A stretch of DNA of 64,000 bases from NCBI RefSeq assembly GCF_001552075.1, contig NZ_BCQM01000011.1:1-64000 (forward strand). The letters run 5' to 3'. Source of the DNA: Arthrobacter luteolus NBRC 107841 (GTDB lineage: Bacteria; Actinomycetota; Actinomycetes; Actinomycetales; Micrococcaceae). A program made the translations under genes and the position numbers. The first letter of the stretch is position 1. Every line of letters starts with the position of its first letter. The notes below the pieces were generated by a model that searched no databases, was not told where the DNA came from, and saw nothing but the letters and a program-made list of their open reading frames with translations. This document shows, piece by piece, positions 16,905 through 25,337 of the stretch.

Positions 16905-17766
16905 GTGCGTGCGCCTGCTGGTGATGGTGGTGGTCCTCTTCCTGCCCGGGCAGAATCGTCTCCAGTTCGCCCTCCACCCTGTCGTGGTCCGTGGCGCGTC
17001 CGTAGCTGACTTCGTCGCTGCCGCGGTTCCAGTACCCGATGATCAGCTGCTGCTTCCGGGGGAAGCCGAGCGACTTTAACCGGGTCCGGGCGTAGCGGAC
17101 GACGGCGGATTCCGCGGACACCCAGATCTGCACTTCACCGGCGGCCAGCTCAGCGGCGGGGAACTCGACAGCGGCCAGCGCCTCCTGCAGGAGCGTGGTG
17201 GAGCCCGGCTGCGCGCCGTGGCGGTGCAGCCAGCGGATTTCCACGCCTGCCGGGGCATTGAGCTCCTGCTCTTCAGCCGGTCCATCGACCTCGATCAGGA
17301 CCAGTCCGCGCTGCTGCGGGCCAAAGCGTTCAATCGTGCCGCCAATGGCCGGCAGGGCCGTCTCATCACCGGCCAGCAGTACCCAGGCTGCGTCGCCCAC
17401 CACCACCCCGCCGCCGGCCAGGGCCGCGATTTGGCTGCCCGGGACGGCGGTCTCCGCCCAGGCCGCCGCAACGGATGTCCCGGCGTGCCGCACAAAGTCC
17501 ACGCTCAGCGTGGAAGCGTCCGCCGCCAGGGTGCGGACAGTGTAGGTGCGCACCCGTTCCCGCTGGCCTGGCTTCCACTCCCAGCCGCGCTCACCGCGGT
17601 AGGGCAGGTCCAGGGGCTCGCCCGGTGCCGGGAAAAAGAGCTTGACGTTGGGGATGTGGGCGCCCGCGTTCACGTATCCGGCAACCCCGGGGCCGCCGAA
17701 GTGGACCCGCCGCATTAGCGGGGTCACGTCTTCGACGCGTTCGACGGTGAGGATATGGCCGCTCAT
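16894..17766 (-). CDS. Siderophore-interacting protein, FAD ferric reductase (ViuB type)
   Basis: 290 residues. The N-terminal FAD domain carries the RVRTYTVR motif (RxYTxR) and the C-terminal half is the SIP NAD(P)H-binding domain (GDAAWVLLAGDETALPAIGG, IGYWNRGSDE). It reduces Fe(III)-siderophore in the cytoplasm. The last residues, EEDHHHHQQAHAHGH, form a His-rich tail that is not part of the conserved fold and is encoded partly in the overlap with the esterase start. Starts with an ATGA overlap to the ATPase gene. Confidence 0.92.
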   Translation of the reverse strand: MSGHILTVERVEDVTPLMRRVHFGGPGVAGYVNAGAHIPNVKLFFPAPGEPLDLPYRGERGWEWKPGQRERVRTYTVRTLAADASTLSVDFVRHAGTSVAAAWAETAVPGSQIAALAGGGVVVGDAAWVLLAGDETALPAIGGTIERFGPQQRGLVLIEVDGPAEEQELNAPAGVEIRWLHRHGAQPGSTTLLQEALAAVEFPAAELAAGEVQIWVSAESAVVRYARTRLKSLGFPRKQQLIIGYWNRGSDEVSYGRATDHDRVEGELETILPGQEEDHHHHQQAHAHGH

Positions 17767-18695
17767 GCAGGTGCTCCTTCGGTAAGCGGTGCCGGAATGC
17801 CGGGCTGAGGGGTAAGGCCGGGCTGAGAGGTAATGCCGGACCGGGGAGTTCCGGTGCCGGGAAGGCCGTGCAGGTGACCTCCGGAGGGGGCCAATCCGCC
17901 GCTTCCAAGGTCCTCCGGTTCCAGGGGAACCACCAGCGGGCCCCCGGTTGCGGGGTCGGGGATGACGAGTGCCTCGATCCCGTAGATTTCCTTCATCAGT
18001 TCCGGAGTGGCGATTTCCGCGGGCGTGCCCTGGGCCACGATCCGGCCGTCCTTCATCGCGATCACATGGTCGGCGAAGCGGAAGGCCATGCCCAGTTCAT
18101 GCAGCACGGTCACCAGCGTGTAGTTGCCGGTGCGGTGCAGGCCCCGGCACAGCCGCAGCACCTCCAGCTGGTGCGCGATGTCCAGGAACGTGGTGGGCTC
18201 ATCCAGCAGCAGCACCGGGGTGTCCTGGGCCAGGACCAGGGCCAGCCAGACCCGCTGCCGCTGCCCGCCGGAGAGTTCCCCCACGGTGCGGTCGGCGAGG
18301 TCCTGCACTCCGGTGGCAGCCAGCGCGGCGTCGACGGCCTGCTGGTCCGCTTCCGACCACTGCCGCAGCAGCGACTGGTGCGGGAACCGGCCGCGGGCCA
18401 CCAGATCCGCCACGGTGATGCCGTCCGGCGCCGTCGACGTCTGGGGCAGCAGCGCCAGCTGCCGCGCCACCTCGCGGGTGGGGTAGGAAGTAATGTCCTT
18501 GCCCTGCAGGAAGACTTCCCCCGCCGCGGGCTTCAGCAGCCGCGAGAGGGCCCGCAGCAGGGTGGACTTGCCGCAGGCATTCGGGCCAATGATGGCGGTG
18601 AAGGAACCGGGCGGGATCCGCACGTCCAGGTGCTCGGAGACCGTACGGCCCTCGTAGCCGATGGTCAGGCCGCGGCCGGAGAGGACGTCTTCCAT
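17763..18695 (-). CDS. Siderophore ABC transporter ATP-binding protein (FecE/FepC type)
   Basis: 310 residues. Walker A GPNACGKSTLLRAL, signature [13 protein letters not shown], Walker B VLLLDEPTTFLD and the family tail MKEIYGIEALVIPDP are all present. About 45 extra C-terminal residues are Gly/Pro-rich (GLTPQPGIPAPLTEGAPA) and not part of the fold. The start MEDVLSG follows AAGGAG. It energises the two FecCD permeases encoded upstream. Confidence 0.94.
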   Translation of the reverse strand: MEDVLSGRGLTIGYEGRTVSEHLDVRIPPGSFTAIIGPNACGKSTLLRALSRLLKPAAGEVFLQGKDITSYPTREVARQLALLPQTSTAPDGITVADLVARGRFPHQSLLRQWSEADQQAVDAALAATGVQDLADRTVGELSGGQRQRVWLALVLAQDTPVLLLDEPTTFLDIAHQLEVLRLCRGLHRTGNYTLVTVLHELGMAFRFADHVIAMKDGRIVAQGTPAEIATPELMKEIYGIEALVIPDPATGGPLVVPLEPEDLGSGGLAPSGGHLHGLPGTGTPRSGITSQPGLTPQPGIPAPLTEGAPA

Positions 18696-18734
18696 GGGGT
18701 TCTCCTTGGTGGGCAGGGGGTGAGGGGGCACCGG

Positions 18735-19784
18735 TCAGACCTGCTTGCTGCGGGTCAGGAGCCAAAGCAGGTACACGCCGCCGACCAGCCCGGTCATCAG
18801 ACCGATCGGAATGGCCGCCTGGATGGGCAGCCGCTGTGAGAGCAAGTCCGAACCTGCCACCAGCACAGCGCCCATCAGGGCGCCGGTGCCGATGTGGACG
18901 CCGGGGGAGCGGGTCAGCCGGGAGGCGAGCTGGGGTGCGGCGAGGGCGACGAAAACGATCGGGCCGGCGGCCGCCGTTGCCACGGCCGTGAGCCCAACTG
19001 CGGCGGCCATGGCGATGATCCGGGTGCGTTCGGTCCGGATGCCCAGCGCGCGGGCGGCGTCGTCGCCCATTTCCATCTGGTTCAGGTTCCGGGACAGTCC
19101 CAGCAGCACCGGCAGCAGGAGCGCGACGGCGATCAGCACCGGAACGGCATGGCCCCAGTTCCGTGCGGCCAGGGAACCGGAGAGCCAGAGGTGCGCCTCC
19201 GCGGCCAGATCGGAATCTCCTTTGGCCAGCAGGATGGTGTTCACGGCGGCGAGCATGGCACCGACCCCGATGCCGATCAGCACCAGCCGGTAGCCGCCGG
19301 TCACCCCGCCGCTGAGTGAAAGCAGGTAGACAACGCCGGCTGCCAGCAGCCCGCCTGCGATCGCCGCGAGGGCGGTGGCGCCCGGGCCGGCGTCGAACAG
19401 CACGATCTGCGCCACCGCTCCGGTGGCGGCACCGGTGGTGAAGCCGATGATGTCCGGCGAGCCCAGGGCGTTGCGGGAAATCGATTGGAAGGTGGCGCCG
19501 GCCGCGCCGAGGCAGGCACCAACGCCCAGGGCAGTGACGGTGCGCGGCAGGCGGATTTTCTGCACAACCTTCAGGGTTTTGTTCTCTCCCTGACCGAAGA
19601 CGGCACCCAGCACATCGCCGAACGCCAGCGCGATCGTGCCGGTCTGCATACCGGCAATGCCAAGCACGACGGCGGCGGCTGCCAGGATGGCGCCGGTCAC
19701 CAGGGTCCGGCGGCGGTAGCGCAGCCGCACCGGACCCAGAGCCAGTGTGCGGGTGCGGGCCGGTCCGGTCTTGAGGGCGCTCAC
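18735..19784 (-). CDS. FecCD-family siderophore permease, second subunit
   Basis: 349 residues, GTG start overlapping the stop of the preceding permease gene. About nine to ten helices. FecCD landmarks are IRLPRTVTALGVGACLGAAG, FQSISRNALGSPDIIGFTTG and the C-terminal FVALAAPQLASRLTRSPG. Forms the transmembrane channel with the other subunit for ferric siderophore import. Confidence 0.93.
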   Translation of the reverse strand: MSALKTGPARTRTLALGPVRLRYRRRTLVTGAILAAAAVVLGIAGMQTGTIALAFGDVLGAVFGQGENKTLKVVQKIRLPRTVTALGVGACLGAAGATFQSISRNALGSPDIIGFTTGAATGAVAQIVLFDAGPGATALAAIAGGLLAAGVVYLLSLSGGVTGGYRLVLIGIGVGAMLAAVNTILLAKGDSDLAAEAHLWLSGSLAARNWGHAVPVLIAVALLLPVLLGLSRNLNQMEMGDDAARALGIRTERTRIIAMAAAVGLTAVATAAAGPIVFVALAAPQLASRLTRSPGVHIGTGALMGAVLVAGSDLLSQRLPIQAAIPIGLMTGLVGGVYLLWLLTRSKQV

Positions 19785-20800
19785 AGCTTTGCCAGCTTCC
19801 GCCGCCGGGCCAAGGCGATGAAGAAGGGAGCGCCAACCAAGGCGCTCATGACGCCGGCACCGATTTCGGCGGGCGCGGCAATAACCCGGCCAACCACGTC
19901 GGCGAAGAGGAGCAGGAGCGCGCCGAGGAGCATGGACAGCGGCAGCAGCCGGCGGTGGGTTGGACCGGTGATCATCCGGGCGATGTGCGGCGCGGCGAGG
20001 CCGAGGAAGGCGATGGGACCGGCGGCGGCGGTGGCGGCGCCGGCCAGGATGAGGATGGCGAGGGCGCCAAAGATCCAGGTGGTGCGGATCCGCACGCCCA
20101 GGGTCCGGCCCAGGTCAGCGCCGAGTGACATGGAGTCCAGGCTCCGGGAGAGCGGCAATGCCATCAGCACGGCGAGCAGGCACGCGCCGAGGACCCAGGG
20201 GAGCACATCGTAGCCGCGGCCCTGGAGGGAGCCGGAGGCCCAGGCCGCGTAGGCGGTGATGGTTTCGTCCGGCCCGCCGATCAGGATGATCTTGGTGCCC
20301 GCGATCAGCATCACGGAGAGCCCGGCACCGGCCAGGACCAGGCGCACCGGGTTGGTGCCGGCGTCGTGCGCCCGTCCCAGCAGGTAAACCAGCACGGAGG
20401 TGGCGGCCGCGCCCGCAAAACCCAGCCACATGTACTGGTACGGGGACCTCATGTTGAAGAAGCCCAGGCCGATGGCGACGGCGAGGGCAGCGCCGGCGTT
20501 GACGCCCAGCAGGCCCGGTTCGGCCAGCGGGTTGCGGGTCAGCGCCTGCATCAGGGCTCCGGCCAGGCCCAGGGCGGCGCCGACCGTGATGGCCAGGAAA
20601 GTACGCGGCAGGCGCAGCTCCCGGACCAGCAGGTGGGTGTCCTGGGACGGGTCAAAGGCGGTCAGGGCCGCCCAGGTATCGGCCAGGGGAATGGTTCGCG
20701 AGCCGGAGGCAAAGCTGGCAAACGCCAGCAGCACCAGCAGGGCCAGGCCGAGGGCCCAGGCACTTGCCTGCCGGTGCTGCTTGCGCGGGGTTTGGAACAC
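19781..20800 (-). CDS. FecCD-family siderophore permease, first subunit
   Basis: 339 residues, GTG start. FecCD landmarks LRLPRTFLAITVGAALGLAG, ALTRNPLAEPGLLGVNAGAA and FLGLAAPHIARMITGPTHRR are visible. It lies 44 bp after the binding-protein gene. Two distinct FecCD genes in tandem is the usual arrangement for a heterodimeric permease. Confidence 0.93.
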   Translation of the reverse strand: MFQTPRKQHRQASAWALGLALLVLLAFASFASGSRTIPLADTWAALTAFDPSQDTHLLVRELRLPRTFLAITVGAALGLAGALMQALTRNPLAEPGLLGVNAGAALAVAIGLGFFNMRSPYQYMWLGFAGAAATSVLVYLLGRAHDAGTNPVRLVLAGAGLSVMLIAGTKIILIGGPDETITAYAAWASGSLQGRGYDVLPWVLGACLLAVLMALPLSRSLDSMSLGADLGRTLGVRIRTTWIFGALAILILAGAATAAAGPIAFLGLAAPHIARMITGPTHRRLLPLSMLLGALLLLFADVVGRVIAAPAEIGAGVMSALVGAPFFIALARRRKLAKL

Positions 20801-20844
20801 GTGCTGCGATTCCCTGTTTCTGCGTTGGTGGCCGCTGGCGCCGG

Positions 20845-21851
20845 CTACTTGGCCGCGAAGGAGGTGCTGAACCAGTCGATGATGTCGCTGGCGCTGAAGT
20901 AATCGAGGCGGAAGGACTCCGGGCCCATCGAGTACACCTGTCCGGCCTGCACTGAGGGCAGGTTGGCCAGGGTCGGATCGCCGGTGAAGGCCTCCACCGT
21001 GGCTTCGGTGGAGCTGATCAGGAAGGTGTAGTCACCGGTCACGGAGGCGGACAGGCCCTCGTACGAGGTGAAGGCGAAGTCTTCGCGCTTCTGGGTGGAG
21101 GTGTCGAACTGCTCGTCCGGGTCCACGACGGTGAAGCCCAGGGCGGTGACCAGCTGGGAGTGCGGGCCGGTGCTCTTACCGACCGGGGAGACGTCCCCGG
21201 CGTTGAAGCTGACGATCGAGGCGGTGGTGCCCGCTTCGATGGCCATGGCTTCGGCGGTCTCGGCGACGGAAGCGTCGAACTCTTCGACGACGGAAGCAGC
21301 CTTCTCCTCGAGGCCGGTGGCTTCGCCAAGCTCCTCGGCCAGGTCCTGCCAGGTCTGGTCGCCGTAGTTGACCACGATGGTCGGGGCGATCTCGCTCAGC
21401 GCGTCGTACTGGTCCAGCACCGAGTCGGCGCCGGAGGTGGAGACAACAATCAGGTCCGGGTCCTCGGCGATGACGGCTTCGAGGTCCAGCTCGCCGATCG
21501 TGTAGAGGGGCTCGACGCCGCGTTCCACAGCCACGTCAGCCCACTGGGTGAAGAAACCGTTCTCGTCCGCGGTGCCGCTGCGGGCGGTGCTGACGGAGGT
21601 GGAAGTCACGGGGGCATCAATGGCCAGCAGGGTGCCGGTGACCGAAAGTGAGGTGGAGACAATGTTCTCCGGCTTGGCGTCGATGACGGTCTCGCCTGCT
21701 CGTGCACGATGGTGCGGGGCCATTGCGCGGTGGCGGCAGCGCTCTCGGTGGATTCGGCCTCGGCGGAACCGTTGCTGCAGGCTCCGAGGGTGAGGGCCAT
21801 AACCGCTGTGGCGGTGAGTGCCAGGGCCTTTTTAGGCAGGGGAAGACGCAA
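20845..21851 (-). pseudogene. Ferric siderophore-binding lipoprotein, frameshifted near residue 51
   Basis: The N-terminal part reads MRLPLPKKALALTATAVMAL-TLGACSNG, a signal peptide with lipobox LGAC, from a TTG start preceded by TTTAGGAG. After TAQWPRTIVHE the frame breaks: the conserved continuation AGETVIDAKPENIVSTSLSV is in the +1-shifted frame. Adding one G (minus strand) at about 21699 restores a normal FepB/FecB-like protein of about 335 residues ending FSASDIIDWFSTSFAAK. An ATG at 21723 could start a version without a signal peptide, which would be useless for uptake. It is either a real inactivating deletion or a sequencing error; the rest of the gene and operon is intact. Confidence 0.85.
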
Positions 21852-21929
21852 GACGTGCTCCTAAAGTGCACGCCGCCACGGACGCGGACGGCGGTAAGTG
21901 GTTAGCGCTGGCGGCATCTGCGCCGCAGC

Positions 21930-21948
21930 ACTGGTTAGCCTAACCTAA
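21930..21948. promoter_or_regulatory. IdeR/DtxR iron box of the siderophore operon
   Basis: Read on the minus strand, TTAGGTTAGGCTAACCAGT matches the IdeR consensus TTAGGTTAGGCTAACCTAA in 16 of 19 positions. It lies about 80 bp upstream of the binding-protein start, so the six-gene uptake operon is expected to be repressed by iron-loaded IdeR/DtxR. Confidence 0.85.
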
Positions 21949-22046
21949 GCTCCAGTGAATTACGCAACGTTACTGTGGGCTAATCGTCCCGGCTGGGGCA
22001 AATCCGCACTCGGAGGGCCTGCGCGGGAACGCCGGCGTCCGTGAAA

Positions 22047-22125
22047 CGCTCCGGTTTGGGCTAAATCATCCGCTTTGGGACTTCGCTGCCGCCGCGGATC
22101 GGAGCGAATTGCACAAACCGGAGCG
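22047..22125. repeat. Long inverted repeat upstream of the alpha/beta hydrolase
   Basis: Perfect 12-bp arms CGCTCCGGTTTG (22047-22058) and its complement (22114-22125). Inside, ATCCGC (22068-22073) and GCGGAT (22094-22099) can pair as a nested stem, and a second CGGAGCG copy follows. The region between the iron box and the hydrolase start (21949-22179) shows no gene. Confidence 0.55.
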
Positions 22126-22179
22126 TGGCCGCGGCTCAGCCTATTGTGCTGGCGGCAGGTTCGGTCCAGGATGGTTCGC

Positions 22180-23223
22180 ATGCGAAATATTGACGCAGTC
22201 CCAGCGGTCGTCCCAGCAGATGTCCCAGCGGTTCGGTCGGAGCGGGTGCGCATTGGGGTGCGGGCGGGGACCATCAGCGGGACACTGCGCACGCCCGGCC
22301 CGGACAACTCCGGCCCAGACAACTCCGGCCCAGACAACTCCGGCCCAGACGACTCCGGCCCAACACAGCCTGGCCGAGCCCAGCCCGGCCCGGACAACTC
22401 CGGCCCAGGCAAGCCCGGCCCGCGGCTGCCCCGCGCGGCAGTCACCATCCACCCGGCCACGGCTGTTCCGGAGCGGCTGTACAGCGGTTTTGCCAAGTAT
22501 CTGGCGGCAGCCGGGTTCGCTGTCCTGTCCTACGATTACCGGGGCACCGGAGCCTCCGGCACCGCCAGGGATAACCGCAGGCTCCGCATGCGCGACTGGA
22601 TGGACGACGACGTCCCGGCCGCTGCGGCGTGGATGCGGGAACGTTTCACGGACGTGCCGCACGTCGCCGTCGGGCACAGCTTGGGCGGGCATGCCCTGGC
22701 CTTGAACAACGGGACCGAGGGGCTCCGCGGCTTTATGACCGTCGCATCCCATGCCGGGGTGACGGCGATGATCCCGAACCGGGCAGAACGCGCCCGGGTG
22801 GAACTCATCCTGCGGGTCCTGGGCCCGGGCGCGGCCCGCATGCTGGGGTATGTGCCCGGCCGGAAGCTAGGGCTGGGGGAGGACATGCCGGCCGCCGCCA
22901 TGCTCGAATGGAGCAAATGGTCCCGGACTCCGGGTTACTTCTTTGATGATCCGACCATGCATGCCAGGGAGCGGACGGCGCGCGTGCGGACCAATGTCCT
23001 GTGCGTCGGTTTGGACGGCGATCCGTGGGCGACCCCGGAGCAAATCGGAGTGATTGCCCGCCAGCTGGTGAACGCCCGGGTGCAGACCCGGACCTACGCC
23101 CCGGCAGATGCCGGCGTCACTGCAATCGGGCACATGGGATATTTCCGGCGGGGGCCCGGTGCGTCGCTCTGGCCGGATGCCGCCGCGTGGCTCGCGGCCA
23201 CGGCAGGGGTTGCCGGAAAGTGA
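22180..23223 (+). CDS. Alpha/beta hydrolase with in-frame repeat insertion
   Basis: 347 residues. The fold is seen in AAVTIHPATAVPERLYSGFA, VLSYDYRGTGAS, nucleophile elbow GHSLGGHAL and a C-terminal IGHMGYFRR that provides the His; it resembles the predicted-hydrolase group COG4757. Residues 40-79 are a PDNSG-type pentapeptide repeat encoded by eight 15-bp units, inserted between the first strand and the LHPATG-like segment, where relatives have a short loop. The start at 22180 has AGGA 8 nt before it; an ATG 9 bp upstream is also possible. Substrate unknown. Confidence 0.8.
   Translation: MRNIDAVPAVVPADVPAVRSERVRIGVRAGTISGTLRTPGPDNSGPDNSGPDNSGPDDSGPTQPGRAQPGPDNSGPGKPGPRLPRAAVTIHPATAVPERLYSGFAKYLAAAGFAVLSYDYRGTGASGTARDNRRLRMRDWMDDDVPAAAAWMRERFTDVPHVAVGHSLGGHALALNNGTEGLRGFMTVASHAGVTAMIPNRAERARVELILRVLGPGAARMLGYVPGRKLGLGEDMPAAAMLEWSKWSRTPGYFFDDPTMHARERTARVRTNVLCVGLDGDPWATPEQIGVIARQLVNARVQTRTYAPADAGVTAIGHMGYFRRGPGASLWPDAAAWLAATAGVAGK
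22297..22416 (+). repeat. 15-bp in-frame minisatellite
   Basis: Eight tandem units of GGCCCAGACAACTCC. Units 2 and 3 are identical, units 1, 4 and 7 differ by one base, and the others diverge more. Each unit encodes five residues (G-P-D-N-S pattern), so copy-number changes keep the hydrolase frame open. Confidence 0.9.
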
Positions 23224-23651
23224 GACCGGACCAGGAAAAACCTCCCCGTTTGGTGTTCCTCCTCCTTGAAGCAGAGCGCCGCCTGGGCCGCTGGATCAGC
23301 CGACGGGGGAGCACCCGGGGGATCAGCGCCGCAGCAGCCGGAGTCCTTTTCCATGTGGCAGCCCATCCGGCCGCGGCCACCGGGGAGGTGGCTGAAGCCC
23401 TGCACGGCTCGGCTGCCGGGACCAGCGGACTTTTGGCCCGGATGGAGAAGGCCGGACTCATCACCCGCGTCTCCGATCAGGAGGACCGGCGTACTATCCG
23501 GATTTCTCTTGCACCTGGGGGTGCGGCGGCGATGGAGGACGTCCGGACAGCCGTCACCGACCTCAATACCCTGGTGACGGACGGGTTCAGCGCCCAGGAA
23601 CTGGAGACAGTGGCCCGCTGGCTGGCGCACGTCTCCAAGTCGGTGGGCTGA
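23220..23651 (+). CDS. MarR-family transcriptional regulator
   Basis: 143 residues from a GTG that overlaps the TGA of the hydrolase gene (GTGA), implying coupled translation. The winged helix is visible: ISAAAAGVLFHVAAHPAAAT, GEVAEALHGSAAGTSGLLAR and the wing LITRVSDQEDRRTIRISLAP. It probably regulates the hydrolase operon. Its stop abuts the stop of the convergent winged-helix gene with no intervening base. Confidence 0.85.
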   Translation: MRPDQEKPPRLVFLLLEAERRLGRWISRRGSTRGISAAAAGVLFHVAAHPAAATGEVAEALHGSAAGTSGLLARMEKAGLITRVSDQEDRRTIRISLAPGGAAAMEDVRTAVTDLNTLVTDGFSAQELETVARWLAHVSKSVG

Positions 23652-23882
23652 TTAGATGCTGCAGGTGCCGGTGAACGGATCGCAGAGCGACTGGCCGCCG
23701 TTCGGAACAGCGTAGACACCGTCCCCGCCTTCGATCAGCCGGAGCACCCCCATCTCCTCCAAATCGGTGAGCACCCTCAGGGTCTGCACACCGCCGAGAT
23801 CGAACTCCTCCGCAATTTCCTGCGGCTGGACGCGCCCGTGGCGCCGGACGAAGTCGATCACGTTCTGGTTGAGCGTCAGCAT
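23652..23882 (-). CDS. Small winged-helix protein with C-terminal CX6C
   Basis: 76 residues. A DeoR/FeoC-like winged helix is clear (NQNVIDFVRRHGRVQPQEIA, EFDLGGVQTLRVLTDLEEMG) followed by a short wing and the tail SLCDPFTGTCSI. Two Cys with six residues between them could bind metal or an Fe-S cluster, as in FeoC, or form a redox switch. Start ATG preceded by GGAAGG. Target unknown; nearby iron genes make a metal role plausible but unproven. Confidence 0.7.
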   Translation of the reverse strand: MLTLNQNVIDFVRRHGRVQPQEIAEEFDLGGVQTLRVLTDLEEMGVLRLIEGGDGVYAVPNGGQSLCDPFTGTCSI

Positions 23883-24040
23883 GTGCACCTTCCTGTCCTG
23901 TCCTGCGGCCGGGATCGCCGGCCGCGGCCTACATGTATTCAACGGCAGGGTGCCCGCCAGCATTCCCGCCTGGCAGGCGCGGCAACCGGTGCCAGGAAGC
24001 CCTGCCGAGTCCCCGGACAGCACGGGTTTAGACTGTCCAG

Positions 24041-24586
24041 ATGCAGACCCTGTCCACGGAACGTCTCCGTCTGCGTCCCTGGGCTTCCGGGGATGCGGAC
24101 TTCGTGTATGACATGTATTCCCGCTGGGAGGTGCAGCGTTATCTCGGGAAGGTGCCGCGGGTTCTGCCGGACCTGGCCGAGGCCCTGGCCATGGTGGAAC
24201 GGTGGAAAAACCTCGACGATCCCGTGCATGGCATCTGGGCGGTTGAGCGGACGGCCGGTGAGCATCAGACAGGCAGCCAGCTGGTCGGCACCCTTCTGCT
24301 CAAATCCATCCCTGCCTCCGGCGAGCTGCCGCTGCTGCCCTCCGGCGTCACCGAGATTGGCTGGCACCTCCATCCGGATTTCTGGGGCCACGGCTATGCC
24401 ACGGAGGCCGCGGCCGCTGTCCTGAAGATGGCACTGGCTTCCGGGATGGAGCGGGTTGTGGCCGTGACGAATCCGGAAAACACCGCTTCCCAGCAGGTCT
24501 GCCGGCGGATCGGTTTGGACCACGCCGGACAGACCGACCGGTACTACAACACCATCTGCGAACTATTCGTCAGCCCGGCCGGTTAG
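24041..24586 (+). CDS. GNAT acetyltransferase, RimJ/RimL-like
   Basis: 181 residues. Opens with STERLRLRPWASGDADFVYD, carries EIGWHLHPDFWGHGYATEAA (acetyl-CoA loop) and NTASQQVCRRIGLDHAGQTD, the layout of Acetyltransf_3 proteins that modify N-termini or small molecules. A TAGACT box ends 6 nt before the ATG, suggesting a leaderless mRNA. Its stop overlaps that of the convergent ABC gene by four bases. Confidence 0.9.
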   Translation: MQTLSTERLRLRPWASGDADFVYDMYSRWEVQRYLGKVPRVLPDLAEALAMVERWKNLDDPVHGIWAVERTAGEHQTGSQLVGTLLLKSIPASGELPLLPSGVTEIGWHLHPDFWGHGYATEAAAAVLKMALASGMERVVAVTNPENTASQQVCRRIGLDHAGQTDRYYNTICELFVSPAG

Positions 24587-25284
24587 GCCACGGCGGCAGG
24601 CAGCGTCAGTTTCCCATCCCGCATCCGGGCCACCGAATCCATCAGCGGCAGGAACTCGACGTCGTGGGTCACCAGCACGGTGGCCAGGTTGAACTCCAGC
24701 GTGACCTGCCGCAGCAGTTTCATGATCGAGGCGGAGCGCTCATGATCCAGAGCTGCGGTGGGCTCATCCACCAGCAGCAGGGACGGGTGCCCCATCAGGG
24801 CCCTGGCAATGTTCACGCGCTGCCGCTGGCCGCCGGAAAGCTGGTGCGGACGCTTTCCCAGCTGACCGGACAGCCCGACGACGTCGAGCAGTTCCGCGGC
24901 CCGTTCCTCTGCCGGCCGGGTGTGTTCCCCACGGAGGTGCGCCACTGCCACCAGCTGTTCCTGCGCGGTCAGCGCCGGAAGGAGGTTCGGCTGCTGGAAG
25001 ACGATGCCAATCTCTTCCCGACGCAGCCTGGACCGCTCGGCGTCCGCCAGGCCGGCGACGTCGGACCCGTTGACCAGCACCGTTCCTGAGGTGGCTTCGA
25101 TCAGCGTTGCGGCCACGGCCAGCAGACTGGACTTGCCGGAGCCGGAGGGACCGGCCAGGCCGGTGACCGTGCCGCGCTCCGCTGTCAGGCTGACGTGGTC
25201 CAGGGCCTTAATCGTGTTGTCCTGGCCGTCGGGGTATTCCAGGGTGACGTTCTTGAGGAGCAGGGGAGTGGTTTGGGTGTTCAT
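24583..25284 (-). CDS. ABC transporter ATP-binding protein, LolD/MacB type
   Basis: 233 residues. Walker [14 protein letters not shown], signature [15 protein letters not shown], Walker [13 protein letters not shown] and H-loop VLVTHDVEF are all present. The partner permease is encoded 53 bp upstream on the same strand. Such pairs usually drive mechanotransmission-type export or lipoprotein/peptide extrusion rather than import. Confidence 0.93.
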   Translation of the reverse strand: MNTQTTPLLLKNVTLEYPDGQDNTIKALDHVSLTAERGTVTGLAGPSGSGKSSLLAVAATLIEATSGTVLVNGSDVAGLADAERSRLRREEIGIVFQQPNLLPALTAQEQLVAVAHLRGEHTRPAEERAAELLDVVGLSGQLGKRPHQLSGGQRQRVNIARALMGHPSLLLVDEPTAALDHERSASIMKLLRQVTLEFNLATVLVTHDVEFLPLMDSVARMRDGKLTLPAAVA

Positions 25285-25337
25285 GGTGATCCTGTCAGTC
25301 GCTTGAATCGTGTGGGGTGTGGCCTGGGACTGCCGGG

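Noticed and set aside
22297-22416. Possible CRISPR array
   Set aside because: Units are 15 bp and directly tandem without spacers, and no cas genes are present.
21960-22496. Minus-strand frame with a GPELSG repeat
   Set aside because: It is the complement of the minisatellite in the hydrolase gene. It lacks a ribosome binding site and any conserved sequence outside the repeat.
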